Source: Mesobacillus subterraneus
GTDB lineage: Bacteria > Bacillota > Bacilli > Bacillales > Cytobacillaceae
Assembly: GCF_023715485.1 (NCBI RefSeq)
Contig: NZ_JAMBOF010000006.1
Coordinates: 62,001 to 126,000 of the forward strand
DNA length: 64,000 nt
Direction of reading: 5' to 3'
Shown here: positions 35,476 to 44,259 of the stretch, piece by piece
How positions within the stretch are numbered: the first letter of the stretch is position 1
Layout: each line of letters starts with the position of its first letter
Position numbers and translations under genes: made by a program
The notes under the pieces: model-generated
What the model saw: the letters and a program-made list of their open reading frames with translations, nothing else
Databases searched by the model: none
Told to the model about the DNA's origin: nothing

Positions 35476-36336
35476 ATGAATGATTATACGCATATAATTG
35501 TCGCGTCTATATTATTTGTAGTAACCTTATTTACAATTACAAAAATCGGCGGTAAAAAGCAGCTTTCAGAGTTGTCTTTTTTTGAATATGTATCAGGCAT
35601 CACGATTGGCAGTATTGCCGGCGAAGTCATTATGGGACTTGACGGAAATTTGTTACATGGAGTTTTAGCGATTATGATTTTTGGCTCGTTTACATATTTA
35701 CATGACCTTATAGGAATCAAAAGCAAAAAATTCCGGGATTTTTTTGAAGGCAACGCGACTGTCTTTATAAAGGAAGGCAAGGTACTCGAAGAAAATTTGA
35801 AGAAAGAAAAATATACTATTGATGAGCTTAATTCATTATTAAGACAAAAAAATGTTTTTAAAACAGCAGATGTTGAATTCGCAGTTCTTGAACCTAAAGG
35901 TGATTTAAGCGTCTTGCTAAAAAAAGAACTGCAGCCGATTACTCCAAAGGACTTGAATATGACCGTTTCACCAGAAAAAGAAGCCCATACAGTCATAATG
36001 GACGGAAATGTGTTGAATGACCAACTAACAGCTGCAGGCAAAAATCGAGGCTGGCTTGATACAGAGCTGTCAATTTTAAATGTTACTCTTGATAATGTTT
36101 TCATGGCCCAAGTGGATTCTTATGGAAAATTGACCATTGATACCTATGATGATCAATTACAAGTGCCTTCTCCACAGCCACGGAAGCTTTTGCTGGCCAT
36201 GCTTAATAAATGCCAGGCCGACCTGGAATTGTACGCTCTTGAGACAGTTTCAGATGAAGCAAAGCAAATGTACAATAAGAACGCAGCAAAATTACAGACA
36301 GCAATAAAAAAAATCAAGCCCTTTTTAAATGAGTAG
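35476..36336 (+). CDS. DUF421 (YetF-like) membrane protein with DUF1657-like tail
   Basis: This 286-residue protein has an N-terminal membrane region (two to three helices, KIGGKKQLSELSFFEYVSGITIG), the YetF-type soluble domain (RGWLDTELSILNVTLDNVFMAQVDSYGKLTID) and a C-terminal 50 residues (LNKCQADLELYALETVSDEAKQMYNKNAAKLQTAIKKIKPFL) resembling the two small DUF1657 proteins just upstream. Such a trio is a known part of spoVA2mob operons, but spoVAC/AD/AE are absent here. Likely spore inner-membrane function is inference. Confidence 0.85.
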   Translation: MNDYTHIIVASILFVVTLFTITKIGGKKQLSELSFFEYVSGITIGSIAGEVIMGLDGNLLHGVLAIMIFGSFTYLHDLIGIKSKKFRDFFEGNATVFIKEGKVLEENLKKEKYTIDELNSLLRQKNVFKTADVEFAVLEPKGDLSVLLKKELQPITPKDLNMTVSPEKEAHTVIMDGNVLNDQLTAAGKNRGWLDTELSILNVTLDNVFMAQVDSYGKLTIDTYDDQLQVPSPQPRKLLLAMLNKCQADLELYALETVSDEAKQMYNKNAAKLQTAIKKIKPFLNE

Positions 36337-36441
36337 ATTATGATCTGTAAGCTTTTTCCGGAATAATGGCTGGCAGAAACCAAATACTAAATAGTGGAGG
36401 GGCATGATTCGTCCTTCTAATTTAAAAAGGGGTGCTGCCGA

Positions 36442-36864
36442 ATGAATAGATCCGCATGGATTTCAACGTTGATGAGATCAAATTTACCTCAAAACCTAAT
36501 GAAAACGTTCGGATATAAAAGAAAGAAAAATCGTTCCATGACCTTTTCGCTAATGGGGGTTGCTGCAAGTGCCGCTGCAGCATATATTTTCCGAAATCAA
36601 ATGGGTGGAATGAGGCAGCTTTTCCAAAGGTCCAATATGCAAACGTCATTTAATAAGCCTATGGCTGCTGGTATTACAGAGTTTGCGAAAGAAATTACTT
36701 CCGGATTGGATGCAAAGACAAAAACAACAGGTTATCATTCAACCAGTTCCACGAACCCGGAAAGCAGCCAGATCATCAATCAAATTGCATCGACCGTTAA
36801 AGAAACTGGTAACGGACAACAAGTTGATGAACTGACCAACAAATTAATTAAACATAACCTTTAA
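36442..36864 (+). CDS. Hypothetical protein with a single hydrophobic segment
   Basis: This 140-residue protein has a basic N-terminus (GYKRKKNRS), one weak membrane segment (MTFSLMGVAASAAAAYIF) and a Ser/Thr/Asn-rich tail. AAAAAGGGGTG precedes ATG 36442. No family is recognised; the neighbouring genes suggest a sporulation-linked role, but the sequence does not show it. Confidence 0.6.
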   Translation: MNRSAWISTLMRSNLPQNLMKTFGYKRKKNRSMTFSLMGVAASAAAAYIFRNQMGGMRQLFQRSNMQTSFNKPMAAGITEFAKEITSGLDAKTKTTGYHSTSSTNPESSQIINQIASTVKETGNGQQVDELTNKLIKHNL

Positions 36865-36866
36865 CC

Positions 36867-36896
36867 AAAAGCCCGCTAATTATGCGGGCTTTTTTT
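36867..36896 (+). terminator. Rho-independent terminator
   Basis: AAAAGCCCGC and GCGGGCTTTTTTT form a 10-bp stem with a 7-nt loop. Confidence 0.9.
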
Positions 36897-36957
36897 GAGC
36901 TACTCTTAATTTTTCAAGAAAAGAGGCTATGTTAAAGATCAATGATTTTCAGCACCT

Positions 36958-37039
36958 GTTGATTGGAGCGGAGGGGACTCGACTCCAGCGGGATCACAGG
37001 ACGCACCGCGGAAAGCAAGTGACCGGAGCTGAAATCAAC
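36958..37039 (+). repeat. GC-rich palindromic intergenic element
   Basis: The arms GTTGATTGGAGC and GCTGAAATCAAC enclose a GC-rich core containing GGAG...CTCC. Elements with this frame (GTTGATTGGAGCGGA...GAAATCAAC) occur in many Bacillaceae intergenic regions and are often miscalled as short ORFs. Confidence 0.75.
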
Positions 37040-37409
37040 AGTGTAAATTTAACACTGCTAAAAGGAAAAAATTTCCGAACTTGTATAACGTTTGCATTAA
37101 AGTTCACTTTCTGTCCATATAAATAGTCAATCCATCCCTTGTAGATAAAGCTAGTTAGGTATAGTGGCATATGATAAATAGGTTACAGAAACATTAAGCT
37201 TATATTTCATAAATGTTACAAAAGTGATATATAAAAGGAAAAAAGAGCCTAAAAACCCTATAAATAATAGGTTTTGGCTCTTTTTTGCATGAAAACGTTA
37301 TTTTTCCCAGAGGAAAACAATTCCTCTCAAACCAAAATTTATAGATTCAAAACAAGTTTGGGAAACTCTACTATTAATTTGTAATCGAAATCAAAGGAGT
37401 TGCTCTAAC
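37040..37409. other. Intergenic region with an orphan terminator
   Basis: No supported ORF. A terminator-like hairpin at 37241-37286 has no coding gene just upstream, so a short RNA or a leader of the LysM gene is possible. Confidence 0.4.
37241..37286 (+). terminator. Orphan terminator upstream of the LysM/NlpC gene
   Basis: AAAAGAGCC pairs with GGCTCTTTT and AAAACC with GGTTTT, with a run of six T at the end. Confidence 0.7.
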
Positions 37410-38429
37410 ATGAAAAAACAGCTTTTGACGGTGGCTGCAACGGCCGGATTTTTATTTACATCATTTAATGGTTCTGCAAGCGCTCATGAAAAGTTACACA
37501 CAGTACAAACTGGTGATTCTTTATGGAAGCTTTCCCAAACATATAATGTTGCTATAAATGATATAAAATCTTGGAATAAATTATCGAGCTCAACCATCTA
37601 TGTAAATCAAAAACTATCGGTACTTGCACCACACAGCCATACTACCACAGCTAGTACAAGCACTGTTGCCGCTGGAACTACGTATGTTGTGAAGTCAGGC
37701 GATACTCTATGGGGAATTTCAAAGTCATATGGTTTGTCGATCAGTGGACTAAAATCATTAAACGGATTAAGTTCAGATGTCATCTATCCGGGACAGACAC
37801 TAAAGATTTCTGGCACTGCTGCAAACACAGTAACTGCTTCACCAGCAAGCACTTCCAGCAGCACATATACGGTCCGCAGCGGTGACAACCTATCTACAAT
37901 TGCTGCTCGCCATAATTTATCGCTATCACAATTGAAATCTATCAATAACTTAACTTCAGATCTTATTTATCCTGGACAGGTTTTAAAGGTTTCTGGTACT
38001 GCCTCAACACTAGTTGCGACAAATGTATCAAATACCACTTCTCCTGTCATGGTAACGTATGCATCCACATCAAAAGTAAATGCCCTTATTACTGAAGCAA
38101 AAAAATATATCGGTGTTCCTTACGTTTGGGCTGGAAGCTCTCCATCAGGATTTGACTGCTCTGGATATTTAAACTATGTGTATGCAAAAGCAGGTATATC
38201 AATTCCACGTACAGTGGCTTCCATTTGGGATGCTACAAAGCCGGTATCTTCACCACGTGTGGGAGACCTAGTATTCTTTGAAACTTATAAAGCAGGTCCT
38301 TCACATGCAGGAATTTATCTTGGTGACAACAAATTCATTCACGCAGGATCCTCAAGAGGCGTTGAAATTAGTGACATGAACAATACTTACTGGAAGCCGC
38401 GCTATCTTGGTGCAAAAACTACCTTTTAA
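37410..38429 (+). CDS. Secreted LysM-NlpC/P60 peptidoglycan endopeptidase
   Basis: This 339-residue LytE-type cell-wall hydrolase has a signal peptide (residues 1-25, cleavage near SASA), three LysM domains (about 31-73, 91-134 and 152-195) and a C-terminal NlpC/P60 domain. Catalytic residues are visible: C250 in GFDCSGY, H299 in PSHAGIY and H311 in KFIHAGS. It should cut D-glutamyl-diamino acid bonds in peptidoglycan during growth or separation. Only a terminator-containing gap lies upstream, so it is monocistronic. Confidence 0.95.
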   Translation: MKKQLLTVAATAGFLFTSFNGSASAHEKLHTVQTGDSLWKLSQTYNVAINDIKSWNKLSSSTIYVNQKLSVLAPHSHTTTASTSTVAAGTTYVVKSGDTLWGISKSYGLSISGLKSLNGLSSDVIYPGQTLKISGTAANTVTASPASTSSSTYTVRSGDNLSTIAARHNLSLSQLKSINNLTSDLIYPGQVLKVSGTASTLVATNVSNTTSPVMVTYASTSKVNALITEAKKYIGVPYVWAGSSPSGFDCSGYLNYVYAKAGISIPRTVASIWDATKPVSSPRVGDLVFFETYKAGPSHAGIYLGDNKFIHAGSSRGVEISDMNNTYWKPRYLGAKTTF

Positions 38430-38465
38430 ACCTTGTTTTTACCTATACCCATCTTCTAAAGAATG

Positions 38466-38489
38466 AAAACCTCCTTTTTGGAGGTTTTT
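38466..38489 (+). terminator. Rho-independent terminator
   Basis: AAAACCTCC and GGAGGTTTTT pair around a five-T loop. Confidence 0.85.
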
Positions 38490-38694
38490 CAATTTAGGTA
38501 AAATTCTTTTGCAAGGTGTAACTAAAATGACAAATGATGATTTTAAATTTGTAAATACCTTTGTTTTTAGCGTATAATCCAATTAAAATCTTATTTACTA
38601 AGGTGCAAGTCTGCAGCTGTACACCATCTTGATTTTCCGTGTATTTGTACATAGTGAATTCTGGTGAGTTTAATGATTTGGAGGCATACGTGAC

Positions 38695-39051
38695 GTGAGA
38701 ATTCCTATTTTAAAATTGAAAGATTATCTGTTAGTTTCAATCCAGGTTGAACTAGATGACCAGACCGTGCTGACGTTTCAAGAGGATTTACTTAATAAAA
38801 TAAAAGATTCTGGAGCAAAAGGGGTAGTAATCGATCTGACATCCGTAGATATGATTGACTCCTTTATCGCAAAAGTCTTAGGTGATGTCATTGTCATGAC
38901 CAGTCTCATGGGAACGAAAGCTGTGCTGACTGGAATCCAGCCAGCTGTCGCAATCACATTGATTGAACTAGGCATAACATTGGAAAATGTTCATACAGCT
39001 TTGGATCTTGAACAAGGAATAACGATATTAAGCCAATTGTTAGAGGGTTAG
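38695..39051 (+). CDS. rsbS: Stressosome STAS protein RsbS
   Basis: This 118-residue STAS protein closely follows B. subtilis Rsb[45 protein letters not shown] and [17 protein letters not shown]. Ser56 in MIDSF corresponds to the RsbT phosphorylation site (Ser59 in B. subtilis). It is a core stressosome subunit with RsbR proteins. GTG 38695 follows GGAGG with 10-bp spacing. rsbT begins 4 bp after its stop. No rsbR precedes it and no rsbU/sigB follows. Confidence 0.95.
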   Translation: MRIPILKLKDYLLVSIQVELDDQTVLTFQEDLLNKIKDSGAKGVVIDLTSVDMIDSFIAKVLGDVIVMTSLMGTKAVLTGIQPAVAITLIELGITLENVHTALDLEQGITILSQLLEG

Positions 39052-39055
39052 ACAT

Positions 39056-39457
39056 ATGACAGAACCGATTGTGATTAATATTAATAATGAATTTGATATA
39101 GTGCTTGCCCGACAGAAAGGGAGAGAGGTTTCGAAAGAGCTTCTATTTGGCGGTGTCGACCAGGCAAGGATTACGACTGCTATTTCTGAACTCGCAAGAA
39201 ACATCTACCTATACGCTGGCAGTGGACAAATAACAATCAGTATTCTTGAGGATAACGGAAGAAGAGGGATACAAATTTCCGCCTCTGATAATGGGCCCGG
39301 TATCAGTGATATCAGAATGGTACTACAGGACGGGTTTTCAACATCAGGAGGTCTGGGTGCTGGTCTTCCAGGCGTTAAGCGCTTAATGGACACCTTTGAC
39401 ATCGATTCAGTACCGGGAGCCGGGACGACTATCACAATTTCAAAATGGGCTAGGTAA
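39056..39457 (+). CDS. rsbT: Stressosome serine/threonine kinase RsbT
   Basis: This 133-residue GHKL-fold kinase has the N box ISELARNIYLYA and G1/G2 motifs SDNGPGI and GGLGAGLPGVKRL. RsbT phosphorylates RsbS and RsbR and, once released, activates the RsbU phosphatase. It is encoded 4 bp after rsbS. The next gene is a VOC protein 11 bp later rather than rsbU, so the pathway is split in this genome. Confidence 0.95.
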   Translation: MTEPIVININNEFDIVLARQKGREVSKELLFGGVDQARITTAISELARNIYLYAGSGQITISILEDNGRRGIQISASDNGPGISDIRMVLQDGFSTSGGLGAGLPGVKRLMDTFDIDSVPGAGTTITISKWAR

Positions 39458-39468
39458 CAGGAGATAAT

Positions 39469-39855
39469 ATGGAACTGAAGAAAATACATCATGTCGCAAT
39501 AATTTGTTCCGATTATGAAAAATCTAAGGATTTTTACATAAATGTTCTCGGGCTGAAAATGATTTCAGAAGTTTTCCGAGAAAATCGGAACTCATTTAAA
39601 TTAGATTTAGCAGTAGGAAACCATTGCCAAATTGAGTTGTTTTCCTTTCCAGAGTCTCCTGAACGGCCAAGTTATCCTGAAGCAGCCGGTCTCAGGCATA
39701 TCGCTTTTTCTGTAGAAGAGTTAGCAGCGGCCGTAGACGATCTTTTATCAAAAGGGGTAGAGGTCGAGCCGATTCGAGTTGATACAATAACGCAGAAAAA
39801 ATATACATTCTTCGCAGATCCAGACGGGTTGCCAATCGAACTTTATGAAGTTTAA
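39469..39855 (+). CDS. VOC-family (glyoxalase-like) protein
   Basis: This 128-residue protein has two beta-alpha-beta-beta-beta units with metal-ligand positions in KIHHVAII, QIELFSF, LRHIAFSV and LPIELYEV, as in the YaeR/GloA2 group. It may act on a glutathione-free hemithioacetal or another small substrate. It is only 11 bp after rsbT and so is probably part of that transcript. Confidence 0.87.
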   Translation: MELKKIHHVAIICSDYEKSKDFYINVLGLKMISEVFRENRNSFKLDLAVGNHCQIELFSFPESPERPSYPEAAGLRHIAFSVEELAAAVDDLLSKGVEVEPIRVDTITQKKYTFFADPDGLPIELYEV

Positions 39856-39929
39856 TGAAAGATAACTTCGATATATTCCCCCAAAAGGGTTTACTTTTAA
39901 CTTATCCCCTATCACTTTTCAATCAATAA

Positions 39930-39966
39930 AAAAGGATGTTCTGCCACATGCGGAACATCCTTTTAG
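39930..39966. terminator. Bidirectional terminator
   Basis: AAAAGGATGTTC and GAACATCCTTTT form a perfect 12-bp stem between convergent genes. Confidence 0.85.
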
Positions 39967-39970
39967 TTAT

Positions 39971-40105
39971 TTATAATGTCCACTGCTTCATTACTTGATC
40001 ACGAGCAATCTCAAGGATTTCTTCGTCAGGGGTGTCATGGTCAGCAATCACATTGGTTAAATAATTCTTTCCCTTTAAATCTACAGTCACGGTAACTTCT
40101 CTCAT
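39971..40105 (-). CDS. BA3454-family stress response protein
   Basis: The 44-residue product begins MREVTVTVDLKGKNYLTNVI and ends QVMKQWTL, matching the short BA3454-type stress protein pattern. The ATG at 40105 is preferred to 40111 because AAAGGA at about 40115 is better spaced and the family begins MREVTV. Function at the molecular level is not known. Confidence 0.78.
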   Translation of the reverse strand: MREVTVTVDLKGKNYLTNVIADHDTPDEEILEIARDQVMKQWTL

Positions 40106-40301
40106 ATACATTTTCCTTTCTATTATGTTTTCCATGATGATTTAATTTACCATGTTATTCTAATACCATCATATTGAAGTGAGTAAACCACTGGGACTTA
40201 CTCTAGGGTAAAATTTAATTTTCACAAAAAAATTAACACGTTTGATTCTCTCGTGACAGGGAAATTGACAATTATCACTTCAAAAAGGGAGGGATAATTG
40301 G

Positions 40302-40451
40302 ATGAGTAATGAAAATAAAAATCAGCAGAGCCTTGCAGAATACGAACGAGAAAAATTGGGCAACGCGAAAAAAGTGGATGAATTCAAGGATCAAGGAACC
40401 GTTCCCGACCAGCAGAATCGATTGAAGGACAAGGAGAATTTAAGAAAGTAA
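40302..40451 (+). CDS. Small hydrophilic protein (49 residues)
   Basis: ATG 40302 follows GGGAGGG. The product is very polar, rich in Lys/Glu/Asn/Gln, with no hydrophobic core, like many small spore or desiccation-related bacillus proteins. A strong terminator follows. No family is recognised. Confidence 0.65.
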   Translation: MSNENKNQQSLAEYEREKLGNAKKVDEFKDQGTVPDQQNRLKDKENLRK

Positions 40452-40461
40452 TATGCTAACG

Positions 40462-40491
40462 AGCCGGCGCTATTTCATTGCCGGCTTTTTT
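40462..40491 (+). terminator. Rho-independent terminator
   Basis: AGCCGGC and GCCGGCT pair and a run of T follows. Confidence 0.85.
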
Positions 40492-40625
40492 AAATTTATG
40501 GCTGTGTTAATGCTCAACTTCCGGAAGAAAGTGATCTATTTTAAAATTAAAGAAGGAAAATATTTACTTAAAGTTGAATATATATTATAGAAAAATAGAG
40601 TATATAGAAAAGGGGAGCGTCAATT

Positions 40626-41228
40626 TTGAAAGCACATAATGCAGACCATGCAGGGAGTCTGTTGGTTACTGCAGCGGTTATCTTGTTTTTTGCATCTGTA
40701 CCAATGGGTATATTTATTGTAAGTTTTGTTCATCAATCATTTTATTTAGACAAGTCATATTGGTATTTCGATAGTCCGATGTCATCTTATATCATGATGG
40801 TTTCGATGTTTTTGGCAATCCCGGTGTTGTTAATAATAATTGCCATATATCTTTTCAAGACCTATGAGTCAAAAAAGCGCAGTATTAATTTGATGATCGC
40901 CTCTACTATTACATTGGTGATTATGGGTTCCGGCGTTTATCTAAGCCTGGATAATTTTTATTATATGGACAAGAATGGGCTTTATTATGATGAACTTTGG
41001 AAACTGGACAAAACAGTCTATTCCTGGGACGATATCACGGCTATGAAGCAGGTTAATAAAAATGTTGGCGGGACTTTAACCCCTGAAAAAGTCATCTTCA
41101 CGTATGGCAAAGAAAATATTGAGCTGCCACTTACACCTAAACTCCGAAATGAAATTGAGCCTGTACTCGACTATATCGAAAACGCTAAAGGGGTAGAGCT
41201 GGTCATGGAGACTGTTGCAACTGAATAA
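40626..41228 (+). CDS. Three-helix membrane protein of unknown function
   Basis: This 200-residue protein has three membrane helices (about 12-34, 55-77 and 87-107) and a soluble C-terminal domain whose VYSWDDITAMKQ and EKVIFTYGKENIELPLTPK resemble PH-like modules of bacillus membrane proteins. The start is TTG 40626 after AAGGGGAG. Function unknown. Confidence 0.7.
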   Translation: MKAHNADHAGSLLVTAAVILFFASVPMGIFIVSFVHQSFYLDKSYWYFDSPMSSYIMMVSMFLAIPVLLIIIAIYLFKTYESKKRSINLMIASTITLVIMGSGVYLSLDNFYYMDKNGLYYDELWKLDKTVYSWDDITAMKQVNKNVGGTLTPEKVIFTYGKENIELPLTPKLRNEIEPVLDYIENAKGVELVMETVATE

Positions 41229-41268
41229 AAATAACCCTTTCGTCAATTGATGAAAGGGTTATTTTTTT
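41229..41268. terminator. Bidirectional terminator
   Basis: AAATAACCCTTTC and GAAAGGGTTATTT form a 13-bp stem between convergent genes. Confidence 0.88.
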
Positions 41269-42160
41269 ATACCATCATACGAAACTTCCGCTTAAAGTAC
41301 CGCTTAAGACCTTCTGAAAGCAAGAAGAACGTTATAATCAACACAGCAATGAATAACACAGTATAATAAGGAATCCATGTATGAACCCAAATATCTCTAA
41401 GGATACTTTGGAGCAGCACTGGATAGGAAAGGGAGGTGGAGATATTTTGGTATGCACCCCCCAATGTAGAAACAAACTCTCTATATACAAAGATTTGAAT
41501 TACGCCGAGCTGAGCCATTAGAAAAAGAACGCGGCCTAAGTCTGCTGCAAAAGATGTGAAGACTAGCGGACGAAGGTGGGGCCAATAATGTCGCTTGAAC
41601 ATATTGCTTTTGTTGGTACCAGAGGTTACGGCTGCTTCAACAAAATCCCTGACTGACAGTTCGGACATTTGGCTTCTGATAATTTCAGCAACACGCCCCA
41701 CCTCAACGATTGCCAAAATAAAAACATACCAGAAAAAAAGATTTTTAGAAAAATAAATAAATGGCAACCCAATAATGAGGGCAACTAAAAAAATCGGCGG
41801 AATAAATGAGAGCAGGTAATTCCAGCTATCCAGTAACCAGCGAAAAAATTTAAAATTTGCAGCAGCTGCCCCAAGCGGAATTGCAAGCAAATATCTGAAG
41901 CCAGCAATTAAGAAGACAAGGATTAGCGTCTCTCTTGTCCCAATGACAAGAAGGCTTAAAAGATCTCGCCCGGACTTGTCGCTGCCCAGCCAGTTCTTTT
42001 CCGAAGGTGGATAAGGAGGAATTGACAATCCTGATTCATCACGTCGCATTACTTCATCCTTCAGTTCTGAATCCACGAATGGCAGGTAGCTTCCGCCAAC
42101 AGCAAAAATCATATATATGGACAACAGCATACTCCCTAATAATAAAGGTATATTTCTCAT
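41267..42160 (-). CDS. Oligopeptide-type ABC permease, OppC/DppC-like
   Basis: This 297-residue permease has an N-terminal helix, the WLGSDKSGRDLLS motif of OppC-type proteins, five more helices and the EAA loop FVEAAVTSGTNKSNMFKRHYWPHL. Its start overlaps the stop of the OppB-like gene by 4 bp. No ATPase or binding-protein gene is adjacent. Confidence 0.87.
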   Translation of the reverse strand: MRNIPLLLGSMLLSIYMIFAVGGSYLPFVDSELKDEVMRRDESGLSIPPYPPSEKNWLGSDKSGRDLLSLLVIGTRETLILVFLIAGFRYLLAIPLGAAAANFKFFRWLLDSWNYLLSFIPPIFLVALIIGLPFIYFSKNLFFWYVFILAIVEVGRVAEIIRSQMSELSVRDFVEAAVTSGTNKSNMFKRHYWPHLRPLVFTSFAADLGRVLFLMAQLGVIQIFVYREFVSTLGGAYQNISTSLSYPVLLQSILRDIWVHTWIPYYTVLFIAVLIITFFLLSEGLKRYFKRKFRMMV

Positions 42161-43110
42161 AGCTTGTCCCCCAAATCGTAGGGTGTTGATTTATAAACAG
42201 CAACCAAACTGATGATATGAACAATCAGGATGAATGCTGTAAAGATTAATGTGTAAGCAATTGCCAGGGTAGGCATGGCTAAATTCCTATTGCTTCCTAC
42301 CGCAAATGAAGGCCCTAAATAGACGGCATTTAAAAAATAATAGCCTGCTCCACGGTAATCAGTGAATCTTTCAATTATAAAAAGATTGGAAAGCATGTAA
42401 AGAACAATTGTATTAAAATGGCGGATGATTTTAATACGAGCATTGGCAAGGATATGGCGGTACACAATCATTTTCTCTCTTATCCCTTTTGACCGGGCTG
42501 TTCTTATATAATCCTTACCGGTCTCTTCCTCAATTGCAGAGGAGGTAATGGCCGCCATATAAAAAAGAGGGTAAATCGTTAAATAAACGATTTGCATTAT
42601 TACATTATCTCTGTCATCGCTGCCAAACAGATCTATATGCGGAGCGAGTCCCATATGAAATAAATCCATAAGAATAATTTGTAATGTTATTACGATAAAG
42701 AAATCTGGCAAGGATAAAAAAAACCAGGTGGAGCCCTTTCCGACAAATCCCCACTTGCTAATTGACAATCGATGATCGAAAATCCCCTTTAGGATTCCAA
42801 GAAAATAACCAAATAGTAAAGCGGGAATTACCGTCATCGCACTCAGTTTGACTGTCTTTATGATAATTTCTCCAACCGTATAATCAGGAGAAAAATTGCC
42901 CAATGACTTGTTTTCTATTATAAAAGTATATAAAGAAACAAATTGAGCCACATGCTTCTCAAATGAATATTCATACTCTACATCTACAAATACCCCTGCA
43001 TCTGTACTGATATAGCTGACGTCACGTGGAATCAAAATTATGAAAACAATAAGAACTGAAGCTAGCGCCCAGATAATCACGCTTTTTAAAATCCCTTTGA
43101 CAAGTTCCAA
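42157..43110 (-). CDS. Oligopeptide-type ABC permease, OppB/DppB-like
   Basis: This 317-residue permease has an N-terminal helix, a large outer loop, then a binding-protein-dependent transport domain with EEETGKDYIRTARSKGIREKMIVYRHILANA as the EAA loop. It pairs with the OppC-like protein encoded downstream. The pair lacks its own ATPases, so they must be encoded elsewhere or shared. Confidence 0.87.
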   Translation of the reverse strand: MELVKGILKSVIIWALASVLIVFIILIPRDVSYISTDAGVFVDVEYEYSFEKHVAQFVSLYTFIIENKSLGNFSPDYTVGEIIIKTVKLSAMTVIPALLFGYFLGILKGIFDHRLSISKWGFVGKGSTWFFLSLPDFFIVITLQIILMDLFHMGLAPHIDLFGSDDRDNVIMQIVYLTIYPLFYMAAITSSAIEEETGKDYIRTARSKGIREKMIVYRHILANARIKIIRHFNTIVLYMLSNLFIIERFTDYRGAGYYFLNAVYLGPSFAVGSNRNLAMPTLAIAYTLIFTAFILIVHIISLVAVYKSTPYDLGDKL

Positions 43111-43211
43111 ATAAATTCCAACCCCTTATTACTTTTTGACTATATTAAAATACGCCATTGGGGAAGAGAATCCCTTTATTATTTACGGTAAATGGAAAAA
43201 ATCCAGAACGG

Positions 43212-43664
43212 TTATCGTCTGGATTCTTTGAAATAATATTGAAAACCATATGCGAGTATAGCAAATGAATAAATAATGCTAAAGAAGTAGAGAGGCTGTA
43301 ATCGTTCTAATTTATAAATGTTCATTTTTCTGAACATCGCACTAATTGGATAGGCCAAAATAAAATCGATTACAAAATTAATCCCAAGGTACTGCCATAT
43401 ATTCCCATAAGCAAGACGAAAAACCCAAAGGTTTGTTGCAAAAAAGGGGCCGAGAGTGAAAGCCAAGTCATTAAATATTTTTGCACCTAAGCCTCCAGTT
43501 ACCCGCCAAAGTTTAAGAGGATTTGACAATATTAAAAGAATGGATACGAGAAGTGTAACAAAAACGGTTACAGGTAAAAACCGTTTAAAAGCTCGCTTAG
43601 GGTATAACAATAATGTAGACCAGGATATCAAGACCATCCCCAGTCTGAAGATATTGAATAACAT
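43212..43664 (-). CDS. Four-helix membrane protein of unknown function
   Basis: This 150-residue protein begins MLFNIFRLGMVLISW after an AAAGGAG site, so the ATG at 43664 is preferred over the longer frame at 43682. It has about four membrane helices and no recognised motif. It is followed at 102 bp by the permease pair on the same strand. Confidence 0.65.
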   Translation of the reverse strand: MLFNIFRLGMVLISWSTLLLYPKRAFKRFLPVTVFVTLLVSILLILSNPLKLWRVTGGLGAKIFNDLAFTLGPFFATNLWVFRLAYGNIWQYLGINFVIDFILAYPISAMFRKMNIYKLERLQPLYFFSIIYSFAILAYGFQYYFKESRR

Positions 43665-43835
43665 AAAGACTCCTTTCGACAAAAAACAGTATTATTTTTT
43701 AGTTTCATGCATAGTTTCTCCATTTTTACAAAATATAATAGTAAGGATACCTATTGTTTTGAATTGTCTTTATAAAAGATTTATGTTAAATTTAACCACA
43801 GACACGACTTTTGTCCTATTAAGGAGAATTGTGCC

Positions 43836-43973
43836 ATGATAAACGAAGAAGAAAAGTTAATTTTTTTAAAAGAACTTGGTCGATTGATCGACGATTATAA
43901 AAAATGCTGTGATGACGAATACCAAGAACAGATTTACGAAGATATCATGCATTTAATCAGTGTTATTAATTAA
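43836..43973 (+). CDS. Small charged protein (45 residues)
   Basis: ATG 43836 follows AAGGAG. The product is MINEEEKLIFLKELGRLIDD followed by YKKCCDDEYQEQIYEDIMHL and ISVIN, a helical, acidic protein with a Cys-Cys pair. Its last codons lie inside a 68-bp tandem duplication, so a second partial copy of the 3' end follows. Function unknown. Confidence 0.65.
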   Translation: MINEEEKLIFLKELGRLIDDYKKCCDDEYQEQIYEDIMHLISVIN

Positions 43974-44080
43974 GGTGAAAAGCATTTTCGAATCGGCAGC
44001 CATGATTACGTATCATGCATTTAATCAGTGTTATTAATTAAGGTGAAAAGCATTTTAGAATCGGCAGCCATGATTACGTA
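43943..44080 (+). repeat. 68-bp tandem duplication
   Basis: The segment from TATCATGCATTTAATCAG to ATTACGTA occurs twice (43943-44012 and 44011-44080) with only one difference (C versus A in TTTTCGAATC/TTTTAGAATC). It copies the 3' end of the preceding small gene and its flank and looks recent. Confidence 0.9.
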
Positions 44081-44259
44081 CTTATGCTATTTTAAAATAC
44101 TTGCTATAACCTTCTCTGGTAGAAAATAAACAGTTCGTGCTTAGACTGCTTCAGTTTTGAAGTGGTTTTTATATTTTCCTATACAAAGATTTAGGTGAAG
44201 GGTAAGATAGATAAAGATACATTTTACATGTATGCGCTTTATGGGGAGGTTAATTAAAC

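Noticed and set aside
36929-37126. 65-codon ORF
   Set aside because: It is the translation of a palindromic intergenic repeat element.
37291-37304. cre-like TGAAAACGTTATTT
   Set aside because: Last two consensus positions fail.
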